A program made the position numbers and the translations under genes. Of a stretch of DNA of 64,000 nucleotides, positions 37,703 through 47,438 are shown in pieces. The notes under the pieces were generated by a model. The model saw nothing but the letters and a program-made list of their open reading frames with translations, was not told the DNA's origin and did not search any database. Numbering within the stretch: the first letter of the stretch is position 1; each line of letters begins with the position of its first letter. The DNA lies in assembly GCA_030824575.1 (NCBI GenBank), contig JAVBXL010000205.1, positions 52,350 to 116,349 of the forward strand, read 5' to 3'. This DNA comes from a bacterium. Lineage in GTDB: Bacteria; Pseudomonadota; Alphaproteobacteria; Sphingomonadales; Sphingomonadaceae.

Positions 37703-37789
37703 TGGTGCCCAGAAGAGGACTCGAACCTCCACGACCTTGCGATCGCCAGCACCTGAAGCTGGTGCGTCTACCAATTCCGCCATCTGGGC
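37703..37789 (-). tRNA. tRNA-Leu(CAG), ICE integration target
   Basis: Minus strand GCCCAGATGGCGGAATTGGTAGACGCACCAGCTTCAGGTGCTGG...GGTTCGAGTCCTCTTCTGGGCACCA; anticodon CAG; encoded CCA. Confidence 0.95.
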
Positions 37790-37911
37790 ACGGGGTAGGA
37801 GGGCGCCTCTAACCGGGTCCCCCAAAGCTGTCAACGCATTGTCTCCAATATTTTTCTCGCCATAGCAAAAAGCCGGTCTAAGGCGGCATCGTCATCGCAA
37901 GATCATGAAGG

Positions 37912-38688
37912 ATGCTGACCGTGAACGATATTCCTGCCGCCCCGCCCGCGCTGTTCGCCCGGCCCGACGGGCTGCGTCTGGCCTATCGGCAGCAGGCCGG
38001 CATCGGACCGACGATCGTCTTCCTGCCCGGTTACATGTCCGACATGGAGGGCGGCAAGGCGGTTGCGCTGGAGCGGTGGGCCGCAGAGCAGGGCCGCGCG
38101 ATGCTGCGGCTGGATTATGCCGGTTGCGGCGCCAGCGAGGGGCGGTTTGCGGACGGGACGCTCGCGAGTTGGCGCGACGATGTGCTGCTGCTGCTGGACG
38201 CGCTGGTCGAGGGGCCGGTGGTGCTGGTCGGATCATCCATGGGCGGCTGGCTGGCGCTGCTGGTGGCGCTGGCCCGGCCCGATCGGGTTGTGGGACTAGT
38301 CGGCATCGCCGCTGCGCCCGACTTTACCGAATGGGGCTTCACCGATGCGGACAAAGCGCTGCTGGCGACCGAGGGGCGGATCGAGGAGCCGTCGGCCTAT
38401 AGCGAAGCCCCCTATGTGACGACGCTGGCCTTCTGGCAGTCGGGACAGGCGTTGCGGCTGCTGGAGGGCGAAATCGCGATCGATTCTCCGGTGCGGCTAC
38501 TCCACGGCCAGCAGGACCGCGACGTGCCCTGGTATGTGGCGGTCAAAACGGCGGGACTGGTGCGTTCATCCGATGTGCAGACGCTGCTGATTAAGGACGG
38601 CGACCATCGTCTTTCCCGCGACGGCGACATCGCCCTGTTGATCCGCACCGTCGCCAGCCTGTTGGCCCAAACTGTGGACACACTCTAA
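37912..38688 (+). CDS. Alpha/beta hydrolase
   Basis: TIVFLPGYMSDMEGGKA...LVGSSMGGWLALLVALARPDRV. Confidence 0.9.
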   Translation: MLTVNDIPAAPPALFARPDGLRLAYRQQAGIGPTIVFLPGYMSDMEGGKAVALERWAAEQGRAMLRLDYAGCGASEGRFADGTLASWRDDVLLLLDALVEGPVVLVGSSMGGWLALLVALARPDRVVGLVGIAAAPDFTEWGFTDADKALLATEGRIEEPSAYSEAPYVTTLAFWQSGQALRLLEGEIAIDSPVRLLHGQQDRDVPWYVAVKTAGLVRSSDVQTLLIKDGDHRLSRDGDIALLIRTVASLLAQTVDTL

Positions 38689-39557
38689 TGCATTTCCTCC
38701 TGCCACTCCTGCTCCAGGCCTATTCCCCCGAAACCGAGGCGGTGATGAATCGCAGCCGGAGGGAGAAACAGGAAGAGCGCGCCGCTGCGGCAGCGGCGGC
38801 GAATCCTGTTGCCCCGGCCCCGGCGCGCGAGGACGGCAAGGTGCCCATCCCCGCCAAATTTGCCGCGCCGTTTCAGGCATGCCTGGACCAGGCGATCGAA
38901 TCGCCCGATGCCGGGATCGCCTTCGCGCAGAAATGGCGGATCGAGGGGGGCAGCTTTTATGCGCGCCACTGTATGGGCTTTGCCTATGCGCGCGCCGAGC
39001 GCTGGACGCCCGCGATCGTCGCGTTCGAGCAGGCGGCCGAGGAGGCCGAGCGCAGCGGCGAGATGGTGGAAGCGGCGCGGCTATGGGCGCAGGCTGGCAA
39101 CGCCGCGATGGCCAGCGGCGACCTGCCCAAGGCGCGCGGTGATTTCGACGCGGCACTGGCGCGCGGATTGCCCGACGGGCTGGAAAAGGGCGAGGTCCAT
39201 CTGGACCGGGCGCGGGCACTGGTGGCGCTGAACGAGTCGGACGCGGCGCGCGATTCGCTGGACGTCGCGCTGGCGCAAGCGCCCAAAGACCCGCTGGGCT
39301 GGCTGTTGTCGGCGACGCTGGCGCGCCGGTCGGGCGAGATGAGCCTGGCGCAGGCGCATATTGCGCGGGCGGTGCAATTGTCGCCCGATGACGCCTCGGT
39401 GGCGCTGGAGGAGGGTAATATCGCCGTCCTGACCGATCACGAGGATATTGCGCGGGCGGCCTGGGCACGGGCGGTGAAGCTGGCCCCGGACAGCCCGTCC
39501 GGCAAGGCGGCGGCGGACAATCTGTCGCGGCTACCGATTGCCAAGGCGGCCAAGTAA
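38688..39557 (+). CDS. TPR-repeat protein
   Basis: Repeated helical TPR-like segments (ARLWAQAGNAAMASGDLPKARGDFDAAL...). Confidence 0.75.
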   Translation: MHFLLPLLLQAYSPETEAVMNRSRREKQEERAAAAAAANPVAPAPAREDGKVPIPAKFAAPFQACLDQAIESPDAGIAFAQKWRIEGGSFYARHCMGFAYARAERWTPAIVAFEQAAEEAERSGEMVEAARLWAQAGNAAMASGDLPKARGDFDAALARGLPDGLEKGEVHLDRARALVALNESDAARDSLDVALAQAPKDPLGWLLSATLARRSGEMSLAQAHIARAVQLSPDDASVALEEGNIAVLTDHEDIARAAWARAVKLAPDSPSGKAAADNLSRLPIAKAAK

Positions 39558-39644
39558 AACGCCAGCAAGACTTTGTAACGGAACCGCTTTCGCCTTCGCC
39601 CCGTTCGCTCGTCCGTAGCGGGATTGCATGAAGGAGACAGCGAG

Positions 39645-39890
39645 TTGGAGAGTTATTGGAAGAAAAGCGCAGCCATCGGTCTGCTGCTGGTTGGCGCGAT
39701 GGCGACCACCGCCTGTTCGCGCGGCGCGACCCGAGGCGGCCTGATCGGCGGCGCGGGTGGCGCGGTCGTGGGCAGCGCCACCGGCCTTGGCACGGTTGAA
39801 GGTGCCGCGATCGGTGGCGCTGTCGGCGCAGTCATCGGCGACAAGGATGATCGCTGCTCACGTCGGGATCGCCGCCGGGGCCGGTGCTGA
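39645..39890 (+). CDS. Glycine-zipper lipoprotein
   Basis: SYWKKSAAIGLLLVGAMATTACSRGATRGGLIGGAGGAVVGSATGLGTVEGAAIGGAVGAVIG; TTG start after AAGGAG. Confidence 0.7.
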   Translation: MESYWKKSAAIGLLLVGAMATTACSRGATRGGLIGGAGGAVVGSATGLGTVEGAAIGGAVGAVIGDKDDRCSRRDRRRGRC

Positions 39891-39899
39891 GAAAGCCCC

Positions 39900-40607
39900 T
39901 TATTTGAGGTAGAAGTCGACGGTCGTGACGACGCGCACCTTCTTATAAGGCGTGTCGCTCGATCCGTCGCCGCCTTCGCCATCGCGGGCGTCGATCGAGA
40001 AATAACCCTGGGTGGCGCTCTTGATGCCCCCTACCCCGGACCCTGAATCCTTGGCGAATTGTTCGGCGGCGGCGCGCGCGTCGCGGGTGGCGGCGGCGAC
40101 CATGTCGGGCTTGACGTCATTCAGCTTGGTAAAGCTATATTTCATCCCCGACCCTTCCTGCAACGTCACGCCGCGGCGGACCAGGTCGAACTGCTGGGCG
40201 ACCGCCTTTTGCGCGCTGGCGACGTCAGTCGTGCGGAGCAGCATCCGCTGTGTGATGGTGATGTTGTTGACGCCATTGTTGAGATATTGGTTCACCCCCG
40301 CGCCGGTCGGGGTCAACTCGCCAGGCTTAAAGCCCAGGCCATTGAAATAGGCTTGCAATTCCTTGGTGTTATTGTCGATCTCCGCCCGCACGGTGGGCAG
40401 GTCGAAGCCGGTGGCCGAATAGCTGATCGACCAGGTGGCGAGGTCCGCCGTCACATCTTTTTCCGCCAGGCCGCGCACCGTGACCGATCGGTCCGCCGCC
40501 TTGGCGCGCTTGAGCCCATCACCCAGCAGATAACCGCCTGCAATCGTCCCGAAAGCCAGCAGCGCCGCGCCGCCCAGCAAAACCTTGTCCCGCATTTCCA
40601 ACGCCAT
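39900..40607 (-). CDS. SIMPL-domain protein (DUF541)
   Basis: DRSVTVRGLAEKDVTADLATWSISYSATGFDLPTVRAEIDNNTKELQAYF. Confidence 0.88.
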   Translation of the reverse strand: MALEMRDKVLLGGAALLAFGTIAGGYLLGDGLKRAKAADRSVTVRGLAEKDVTADLATWSISYSATGFDLPTVRAEIDNNTKELQAYFNGLGFKPGELTPTGAGVNQYLNNGVNNITITQRMLLRTTDVASAQKAVAQQFDLVRRGVTLQEGSGMKYSFTKLNDVKPDMVAAATRDARAAAEQFAKDSGSGVGGIKSATQGYFSIDARDGEGGDGSSDTPYKKVRVVTTVDFYLK

Positions 40608-40711
40608 TGTCCGCTTTCCTCTTCCGTCTGGTGATGCGCGACCTTATCTTGGGGCGGTATCTACGACTCCTGAGATGAACCGTTGCTTGATAGCGACGAA
40701 CGGAGAATATC

Positions 40712-41146
40712 TTGCCCAAATTTCTGCATAGCATGATCCGCGTCCGTGACGTCGACAAGACGATTACCTTTTTCGAACTGCTGGGCCTGAAGGAGGTCAA
40801 GCGCTTCGACAGCGAACAGGGCTGCTTCACCCTAGTCTATCTCGCCGCGCCGGGTGACGAGGATGCGCAGGTCGAACTGACCTATAATTGGCCGCCGGTC
40901 GATGGCAGCGCGGCCGAAACCTATGATGGCGGGCGTAATTTTGGCCATATCGCCTACCAGGTCGAGAATATCTATGACACCTGCCAGCGGCTGATGGACG
41001 CGGGCGTGACTATCAATCGGCCGCCGCGCGATGGCCATATGGCCTTCGTGCGCACGCCCGACGATATTTCGATCGAACTATTGCAGGACGGGCGGCTGGA
41101 GCCGGCCGAACCTTGGGCGTCGATGCCCAATATCGGGGTCTGGTAA
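40712..41146 (+). CDS. gloA: Lactoylglutathione lyase (glyoxalase I)
   Basis: LHSMIRVRDVDKTITFFELLGLKEVKRFD...VELTYNW...GRNFGHIAYQVENIYDTCQRLMDAG. Confidence 0.93.
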   Translation: MPKFLHSMIRVRDVDKTITFFELLGLKEVKRFDSEQGCFTLVYLAAPGDEDAQVELTYNWPPVDGSAAETYDGGRNFGHIAYQVENIYDTCQRLMDAGVTINRPPRDGHMAFVRTPDDISIELLQDGRLEPAEPWASMPNIGVW

Positions 41147-41149
41147 GCC

Positions 41150-41872
41150 ATGCTGGAGATCGTCCGCATCCCCGTCCTAAACGACAATTATGTCTGGCTG
41201 CTGCATGACTCCGCCAGCGGCGAGACGGTCGCAGTCGATCCGGCGGTGGCGGAGCCGGTGCTGGAGGCCGCCGCCGCGCGCGGCTGGACCATTGGCCAGA
41301 TCTGGAACACCCATTGGCATGGCGACCATGTCGGCGGCAATGCGGCGATCAAGGCCGCCACAAGCTGCGTGATCACCGGCCCGGCGGCGGAGGCTGAGAA
41401 GATCGGGACGCTGGACCGGACGGTGGGCGAAGCCGACACCGTGCGGATCGGCCATCACGTCGCCACGGTGATGGCCGTGCCAGCACATACGGCGGGGCAT
41501 ATCGCCTATCATCTGGCCGACGATCAGATCCTGTTCGTGGGCGACACGCTGTTCGCTATGGGCTGCGGCCGGCTGTTCGAAGGCACGGCGGCGCAGATGT
41601 TCGCCAACATGGCGCGCTTCGCCACGCTGCCGGACGATACGATCGTCTATTGCGCGCATGAATATACCCTTTCCAACGGCCGTTTCGCGCTGGGTGTGGA
41701 GCCTGGCAATGCGGCGTTGGCGGCACGGGTCGCAACGGTCGAGGCTGCACGGGCGCGGGGCGAGGCCACAGTGCCGACCAGCATCGGGATCGAGCGGGAG
41801 ACGAACATCTTCATGCGCGCGCGCGATGCGACCCAACTGGCGGAACGTCGCGCGGCGAAGGACGCGGCCTGA
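41150..41872 (+). CDS. gloB: Hydroxyacylglutathione hydrolase (glyoxalase II)
   Basis: IPVLNDNYVWLLHD...IWNTHWHGDHVGGN...PAHTAGHIAYHLAD...VYCAHEYTLSN. Confidence 0.95.
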   Translation: MLEIVRIPVLNDNYVWLLHDSASGETVAVDPAVAEPVLEAAAARGWTIGQIWNTHWHGDHVGGNAAIKAATSCVITGPAAEAEKIGTLDRTVGEADTVRIGHHVATVMAVPAHTAGHIAYHLADDQILFVGDTLFAMGCGRLFEGTAAQMFANMARFATLPDDTIVYCAHEYTLSNGRFALGVEPGNAALAARVATVEAARARGEATVPTSIGIERETNIFMRARDATQLAERRAAKDAA

Positions 41873-41923
41873 CGGTTTTTGCGCTATAGTGCCGTCCTAT
41901 GGTCGATGGATGGGAGAATCACG

Positions 41924-42325
41924 ATGCGCGCGTGGATGGGTATGGCGCCGCTGCTGCTGGCGGCCTGCACCGGCAGCTATGAGCCGACGCCGCTGACCGA
42001 CAAGCAGGCGGCTAAACTCGACAAGGCGCTGGCGGGCAAGGTAGCGGGCGAAAAGGTCAGCTGCATCAATCGCGAGCCGCAGACCAGCCTGACGGTCATC
42101 AGCAACAATGTGCTGCTCTACAGGGTCAGCCGCAGGCTGGTGTACAAGAATGAACTGATCGGCAGTTGCAGCGGCCTGACCTATGGCGACACGATGATCG
42201 TGCGCAGCTATGGATCGCAAATGTGCCGGGGCGACTTCACCACGACCGCCAATTTGCAGACCGGTATCACGACCGGCGCCTGCGCATTGGGCGACTTCAT
42301 CCCCTATCGCGCGCCCAAGCCCTAA
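41924..42325 (+). CDS. Putative lipoprotein
   Basis: MRAWMGMAPLLLAACTGSYEP lipobox. Confidence 0.7.
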   Translation: MRAWMGMAPLLLAACTGSYEPTPLTDKQAAKLDKALAGKVAGEKVSCINREPQTSLTVISNNVLLYRVSRRLVYKNELIGSCSGLTYGDTMIVRSYGSQMCRGDFTTTANLQTGITTGACALGDFIPYRAPKP

Positions 42326-42331
42326 GACAAG

Positions 42332-42682
42332 TCAGTCGCCGATCGCCTTGGCCAGGGCGGTGCGGATGGCCATGAGCCGGGCCAGAAGGTCCGGTGGGTC
42401 GGACGGCGCAGCCTTGGCGAGGGGTATGGCGGGCGCATGGCCATTGCCATCCAGCAGCGCCTTTTGCGCGCCCTTGACCGTGAACCCCTCGACATTGAGC
42501 AACTGGTGGATGCGGCGCGCCAGCGCGACGTCGGTCGGCCGATAATAGCGGCGGTTGCCCGATCGCTGGAGCGGGCGCAGCTGCGGAAAGCGCGTTTCCC
42601 AATAGCGCAATATATGTTGGGGAAGACCCAGCTCGCCGGCCAGCTCGCTGATGGTCAGAAATGCACCCTCTGCCTTTTCCAT
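42332..42682 (-). CDS. MerR-family transcriptional regulator
   Basis: FLTISELAGELGLPQHILRYWETRFPQLRPLQRSGNRRYYRPTDVALARRIHQLL. Confidence 0.9.
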   Translation of the reverse strand: MEKAEGAFLTISELAGELGLPQHILRYWETRFPQLRPLQRSGNRRYYRPTDVALARRIHQLLNVEGFTVKGAQKALLDGNGHAPAIPLAKAAPSDPPDLLARLMAIRTALAKAIGD

Positions 42683-42764
42683 GACAGCGATGTTGCACCC
42701 ATAATTGTACGAACGTCAACTATGGTAAAGCAATGGTAATGCTGGAAAAGCGCTGAGCCGCACT

Positions 42765-43061
42765 TTAAACCGCGGCGACCCGGTCCCGCATCGTCTGGCT
42801 GGCGCGGAAGGTGAGCACCCGGCGCGGTTCGATAGGCACTTCCACGCCGGTCTTGGGGTTGCGGCCCATACGTTCCGTCTTGTCGCGCAGGACGAAGGTG
42901 CCGAAGCTGGAAATCTTCACATTTTCCCCGCGTTCGAGCGCGCCGGACATATGTTCGAGGATCGATTCGACCAACGCGGCGGCTTCCGCCCGCGACAGGC
43001 CGACATGGCGGTTCACGCTTTCAGCCAGATCGGCCCGCGTCAAGGTTGCATTGCCGCTCAT
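42765..43061 (-). CDS. ihfA: Integration host factor subunit alpha
   Basis: [66 protein letters not shown]. Confidence 0.93.
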   Translation of the reverse strand: MSGNATLTRADLAESVNRHVGLSRAEAAALVESILEHMSGALERGENVKISSFGTFVLRDKTERMGRNPKTGVEVPIEPRRVLTFRASQTMRDRVAAV

Positions 43062-43168
43062 AGACCATCCCCACTTCTTCACCCCAGCGACCATCTTCGC
43101 GGACGATCTGCCTGAAATGTGATCGATTCGCAGCGCTTTGGCAAGCGCCGCCTATCCTGCGCGCAGTC

Positions 43169-44137
43169 CTAGAGCCGCAGGACGCACGCGCCCCAGGTGA
43201 AGCCGCCGCCCATCGCTTCCAGCACCACCAGGTCGCCCGGCTTGATCCGGCCGTCGCGCACCGCATAATCGAGCGCCAAGGGAACCGACGCCGCGGACGT
43301 ATTGGCGTGCCGATCGACCGTCACCACCACCCGGTCGGGCGACAATTTGAGCTTGCGCGCGGTCGCGTCGAGGATGCGGGCATTGGCCTGATGCGGCACC
43401 AGCCAATCGATTTCGTCGGTAGAGAGGTTTGCGATTGCCATCACTTCCCTCAGCACCGAAGCGAGGTTGACGACGGCGTGGCGGAACACTTCCTGCCCCC
43501 GCATCCGCAACTTGCCTACCGTCTGGGTCGTGGACGGGCCGCCATCGACATAGAGAAGCTGGTTGTGGCGGCCATCGGCATGAAGCTTGGCGGCCAGGAT
43601 GCCGCGCTTGCCGTCCGCGCTTTCCTCCGCGCCCAGCACCACGGCACCAGCGCCGTCGCCGAACAGGACGCAGGTGGTGCGGTCTTCCCAGTCGAGGATG
43701 CGGCTGAAAGTCTCCGCGCCGATCACCAGCGCGCGGTTGGCCGCGCCCGACCGGATCATGCTGTCGGCCACGGTCACGGCATAGAGGAAGCCCGAACAGA
43801 CCGCCGCGACGTCGAACGCGACGCAATCGTCGATGCCGAGCGCCGCCTGCACCTTGGTCGCGGCGGCGGGAAATGTCTGGTCGGGGGTCGCCGTCGCCAG
43901 GATGATGAGGTCGATATCCTGCGCCGTCAGGCCCGCCGCGGCGATCGCCTGGCGCGCAGCGTTCGCGGCCAGGCTGGCGGTGGTTTCGCCCTCCCCCGCG
44001 ATATAGCGGTTACGGATGCCGGTGCGCTCGACGATCCATTCGTCGCTGGTGTCCACGGTCTCCGCCAGTTCGGCATTGCTGACCGCACGGACGGGCAGGG
44101 CCGAGCCCGTGCCGAGCAGGATGGAGCGGCGGATCAC
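43169..44137 (-). CDS. fabH: 3-oxoacyl-ACP synthase III
   Basis: [28 protein letters not shown]...[15 protein letters not shown]...[11 protein letters not shown]. Confidence 0.96.
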   Translation of the reverse strand: MIRRSILLGTGSALPVRAVSNAELAETVDTSDEWIVERTGIRNRYIAGEGETTASLAANAARQAIAAAGLTAQDIDLIILATATPDQTFPAAATKVQAALGIDDCVAFDVAAVCSGFLYAVTVADSMIRSGAANRALVIGAETFSRILDWEDRTTCVLFGDGAGAVVLGAEESADGKRGILAAKLHADGRHNQLLYVDGGPSTTQTVGKLRMRGQEVFRHAVVNLASVLREVMAIANLSTDEIDWLVPHQANARILDATARKLKLSPDRVVVTVDRHANTSAASVPLALDYAVRDGRIKPGDLVVLEAMGGGFTWGACVLRL

Positions 44138-45201
44138 TTGACGGGCTGCTCCAGCTTGGACGCCGCGGCCGACAGCGACTGGATGCCGGCCATATCGGCG
44201 GCGATGCGGCGGGTGATGTCTTCCTCCAGCAGCCGGGCGGCGACATGGACGGCGTTGGCGATGCCCTTGTCGTTCGCACTGCCATGGCTTTTCACGACCA
44301 CGCCGTTGAGGCCCAGGAAAACCGCGCCATTATGGTTGTTGGGGTCGAGATGATGTTTGAGCAGGTGCATCGCGGGCTTCGAGATCAGGAAGCCGATCTT
44401 CGAGCGGATCGAACTGGTGAACGCCTTGCGCAGCACGTCGGTCACGAAGCGGGCCGTGCCCTCCGCCGTCTTGAGCGCGACATTGCCGGAAAAGCCATCA
44501 CACACGATCACGTCGGCGTCGCCGCGGGCGATCTTGTCGCCCTCGGTGAAGCCGTCGAACTGCAGCGGCAGGCTCTTCGCGCTGCGCAGCACGGCGGCGG
44601 CTTCGCGAATCTCGTCGGTGCCCTTCAAGTCTTCGGTGCCGATGTTGAGCAGGCGCACGCGGGGCCGTTCAAGATCGAAGGCGATGCGCGAATAGGCCGC
44701 GCCCATCACCGCGAACTGGACGAGGTTGCGGGCGTCGCATTCGGTATTGGCGCCCAGGTCCAGCATGACGACGTCATTGTCGCCCAGCGTCGGCAGTAGC
44801 GCGGCCAGCGCGGGCCGATCCACGCCCGGCATGGTGCGCAGCGCCAGCTTCGCCATCGCCATCAGCGCGCCGGTATTGCCGGCGGACACAGCGGCACCCG
44901 CCTGCCCCGATTTCACGGCGGCGATCGCCATGCTCATCGAGCTGCTCTTCTTGCGAATCGCCACGCTCGGCTTATCGGAACCCGCAACGACGGTGTCGGC
45001 GTGGACGATTTCCGACGCCGCCCGCAAATTGGGGTGATGATCGAGCGCAGCCTTGATCTGCGTCTCATCGCCAAACAGGGTGAAGCGCAGCCCGTCATGA
45101 CGGCGGCGGGCCAAAGCCACGCCTGCCATCATCACGCGCACGCCTTCGTCCCCGCCCATCGCGTCTATTGCGATTCGCGGCTGACTGGACACTGCGATCA
45201 C
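44134..45201 (-). CDS. plsX: Phosphate acyltransferase PlsX
   Basis: [22 protein letters not shown]...[22 protein letters not shown]...[16 protein letters not shown]. Confidence 0.96.
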   Translation of the reverse strand: MIAVSSQPRIAIDAMGGDEGVRVMMAGVALARRRHDGLRFTLFGDETQIKAALDHHPNLRAASEIVHADTVVAGSDKPSVAIRKKSSSMSMAIAAVKSGQAGAAVSAGNTGALMAMAKLALRTMPGVDRPALAALLPTLGDNDVVMLDLGANTECDARNLVQFAVMGAAYSRIAFDLERPRVRLLNIGTEDLKGTDEIREAAAVLRSAKSLPLQFDGFTEGDKIARGDADVIVCDGFSGNVALKTAEGTARFVTDVLRKAFTSSIRSKIGFLISKPAMHLLKHHLDPNNHNGAVFLGLNGVVVKSHGSANDKGIANAVHVAARLLEEDITRRIAADMAGIQSLSAAASKLEQPVK

Positions 45202-45225
45202 CCCTTTGCGGAGATGGGGATGGGC

Positions 45226-45405
45226 TTACGCCCCGACGGCGACGATTTCGCGGCCGTTATAATGCCCACAGGCGTCGCACAGATTGTGGGGACGCTTCAG
45301 TTCACCGCAGTTGGAGCATTCCTGAAATGCTTCGACGCGCAGCGAATCGTGGCTACGGCGCATGCCGCGCTTGGAGGGGGACGTTTTCCTTTTGGGGACA
45401 GCCAT
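45226..45405 (-). CDS. rpmF: 50S ribosomal protein L32
   Basis: Manual translation [59 protein letters not shown]; 59 aa, not in the ORF track. Confidence 0.95.
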   Translation of the reverse strand: MAVPKRKTSPSKRGMRRSHDSLRVEAFQECSNCGELKRPHNLCDACGHYNGREIVAVGA

Positions 45406-45624
45406 GTCGGCACCTTGTTCCGTGTATAATCAAGTTGTGCGACCGGCCAGTTCCGAACAGAAAAGCTGACGCCAACGGCGCCGCAGACCCATGCGGCCCG
45501 GTGATCGCGAAGCCCTGCGCCTATAGCGCTTTTTGTCCGGGGTGCAAGGCTTTCCTTTCCCTTTGGCCTTGCCCCATTGCCCATGCCGTCTAGGGTACGG
45601 CGCTTGAAACGAGGGGGATATTCC

Positions 45625-46056
45625 ATGCTGCTGCCGATCACGCTGACCTTTGCCGCAGCCTGCGCGCTGCTCAACCTGTGGATCGCGACTCGCTGCGCGC
45701 GGATTCGCATCGCCGACAAGGTGATGCATGGCGATGCGGGCAATAGCCTGCTGGCGCGGCGGATGCGGGCGCACGCCAATTTCGTGGAATATACGCCGAT
45801 CATACTGATTCTCTTCGCGCTGGTCGAACTGGCCGTGGGCGCATCGCTATGGCTGTGGATCGGCGCGCTGGTCTATGTGGTGGCGCGGGTCGCCCATGCG
45901 TTCGGCATGGACGCGGACAAGCCCACGGTCTGGCGCGCGGGCGGCGCGCTGCTGACCTGGGGCGTGATGGTCGCGATGGCGATCGCGGCGCTGACCATCG
46001 CCTATACAGCGACACGGGAGATGCCGGCTCCGCCCGCCATGGCTTTGCAGGGGTAA
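45625..46056 (+). CDS. MAPEG-family membrane protein
   Basis: HGDAGNSLLARRMRAHANFVEYTPIILILFALVELAVG. Confidence 0.9.
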   Translation: MLLPITLTFAAACALLNLWIATRCARIRIADKVMHGDAGNSLLARRMRAHANFVEYTPIILILFALVELAVGASLWLWIGALVYVVARVAHAFGMDADKPTVWRAGGALLTWGVMVAMAIAALTIAYTATREMPAPPAMALQG

Positions 46057-46058
46057 GG

Positions 46059-46718
46059 TTACCCCGCCAGCACCGAATCGGCGACATAGGGGTTGGTGCG
46101 CCGCTCATGGGCGAAATTGCTCATCTGGCCATGGCCGGGCACGAAGGCGGTGTCGCCGCCCAGCGGCCACAGCTTGCCGGTGATCGCATCGATCAGATCC
46201 TGATGATTGCCGCGCGGGAAGTCGGTGCGGCCGATCGATCCCTGGAACAGCACGTCGCCCACGATCGCCAGCTTGCTGGGCGCGTGGTGGAAGACGACAT
46301 GGCCGGGCGTGTGGCCGGGACAATGATAAACGTCGAAGGTCAGCTGGCCAACCGTCACCTGATCGCCGTCATTGAGCCAGCGATCCGGCTCGAAACTCTC
46401 GCCTGGTACGCCCCAGCGCTCGCCATCCTGGGGCAGCCGGTCGATCCAAAAACGGTCGTCTTCATGCGGACCCTCGATCGGGACATTCAGGTCGCGGGCC
46501 AGCACGCCGGCTTGGCCGCAATGGTCGATATGACCATGGGTGACGAGGATCTTCTCGATCGTGACGCCCTGATCGGCGGCCGCCTTCTTGAGCACCGGCA
46601 GGTCGCCGCCCGGATCGACGAAAGCGCCGCGCATCGTTTGCGTGCACCAGAAGAGGGTGCAGTTCTGTTGCAACGGGGTGACGGGGATCAGGACGGCTTT
46701 GAGCGGCGGCGTGGTCAT
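46059..46718 (-). CDS. Metallo-beta-lactamase-fold hydrolase
   Basis: ILVTHGHIDHCGQAGVLARDLNVPIEGP...CPGHTPGHVVFHH. Confidence 0.9.
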   Translation of the reverse strand: MTTPPLKAVLIPVTPLQQNCTLFWCTQTMRGAFVDPGGDLPVLKKAAADQGVTIEKILVTHGHIDHCGQAGVLARDLNVPIEGPHEDDRFWIDRLPQDGERWGVPGESFEPDRWLNDGDQVTVGQLTFDVYHCPGHTPGHVVFHHAPSKLAIVGDVLFQGSIGRTDFPRGNHQDLIDAITGKLWPLGGDTAFVPGHGQMSNFAHERRTNPYVADSVLAG

Positions 46719-46763
46719 GGGGCTGATGTGGCGAAGGTGACGGGCAAGCGCAAGGCTCAGGGC

Positions 46764-46896
46764 CTGTCTGGAAAAGCCGGTTCCGGCCCGCTCCCCCGCC
46801 CAACCACCCGATCCAGTATCATCCTGTCGGGTGGTTGGGCGGGGGAGCGGGCCGGAACCGCACTTGAAAAGCGCCCTTTCGCGCTTTTCCAAACAG
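46764..46896. repeat. Nested inverted-repeat element with 33-bp perfect arms
   Basis: Arms 46779-46811 and 46827-46859; outer imperfect arms CTGTCTGGAAAAGC (46764) and GCGCTTTTCCAAACAG (46881-46896). Confidence 0.85.
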
Positions 46897-46900
46897 TCTT

Positions 46901-47326
46901 TCAGGCCTCATCCATCGCCGCGAACGGTTCGGCCAGGCTGATGCTGTCCAGCACCTTGGCCGTCTCGTCGCGGACGCGCAGCATCACGCGATGCAGGCGA
47001 CATTCCGATTCGGGCAGGCAGTTGGTGCAGCTTTCATGGGCGAAGCGGCTGGCGCAGGGGGTCAGCGCGAGCGAGCCGCGGGTCAACCGGACGATGTCGC
47101 CATAGCTGACGTCCACCGGCGCCAGCGCCAGCCAATAGCCCCCGTCCCGCCCGCGCTGGGTCGCGACCAGCCCTTCGCGCGACAGTTCGGACAGGATCAC
47201 GGTCAGGAATTTGGACGGGATGTTCTGGCGCGTCGCGATTTCGTTGAGGGGCACCGGACCCTGGCGGTAGCGGTCGGCAAGATGCTGAAGCGCACGGATG
47301 GCGTAACGGGTCTTCTGGGACAACAT
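46901..47326 (-). CDS. Rrf2-family transcriptional regulator
   Basis: MLSQKTRYAIRALQHLADRYRQGPVPLNEIATRQNIPSKFLTVILSELSREGLVATQRGRDGGYWLA...CTNCLPESECRLHRVM. Confidence 0.92.
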   Translation of the reverse strand: MLSQKTRYAIRALQHLADRYRQGPVPLNEIATRQNIPSKFLTVILSELSREGLVATQRGRDGGYWLALAPVDVSYGDIVRLTRGSLALTPCASRFAHESCTNCLPESECRLHRVMLRVRDETAKVLDSISLAEPFAAMDEA

Positions 47327-47438
47327 AAGGCTGTTATTCGCCCCCCCACCCGCTTTGGCAAGTCAAGCGTGGCGAGAGAGAAAGAGTTTTCGCGCTGGGT
47401 CAGCAGAGTGAAGAGCAACATGTTCCCGCGCAGGCTGA

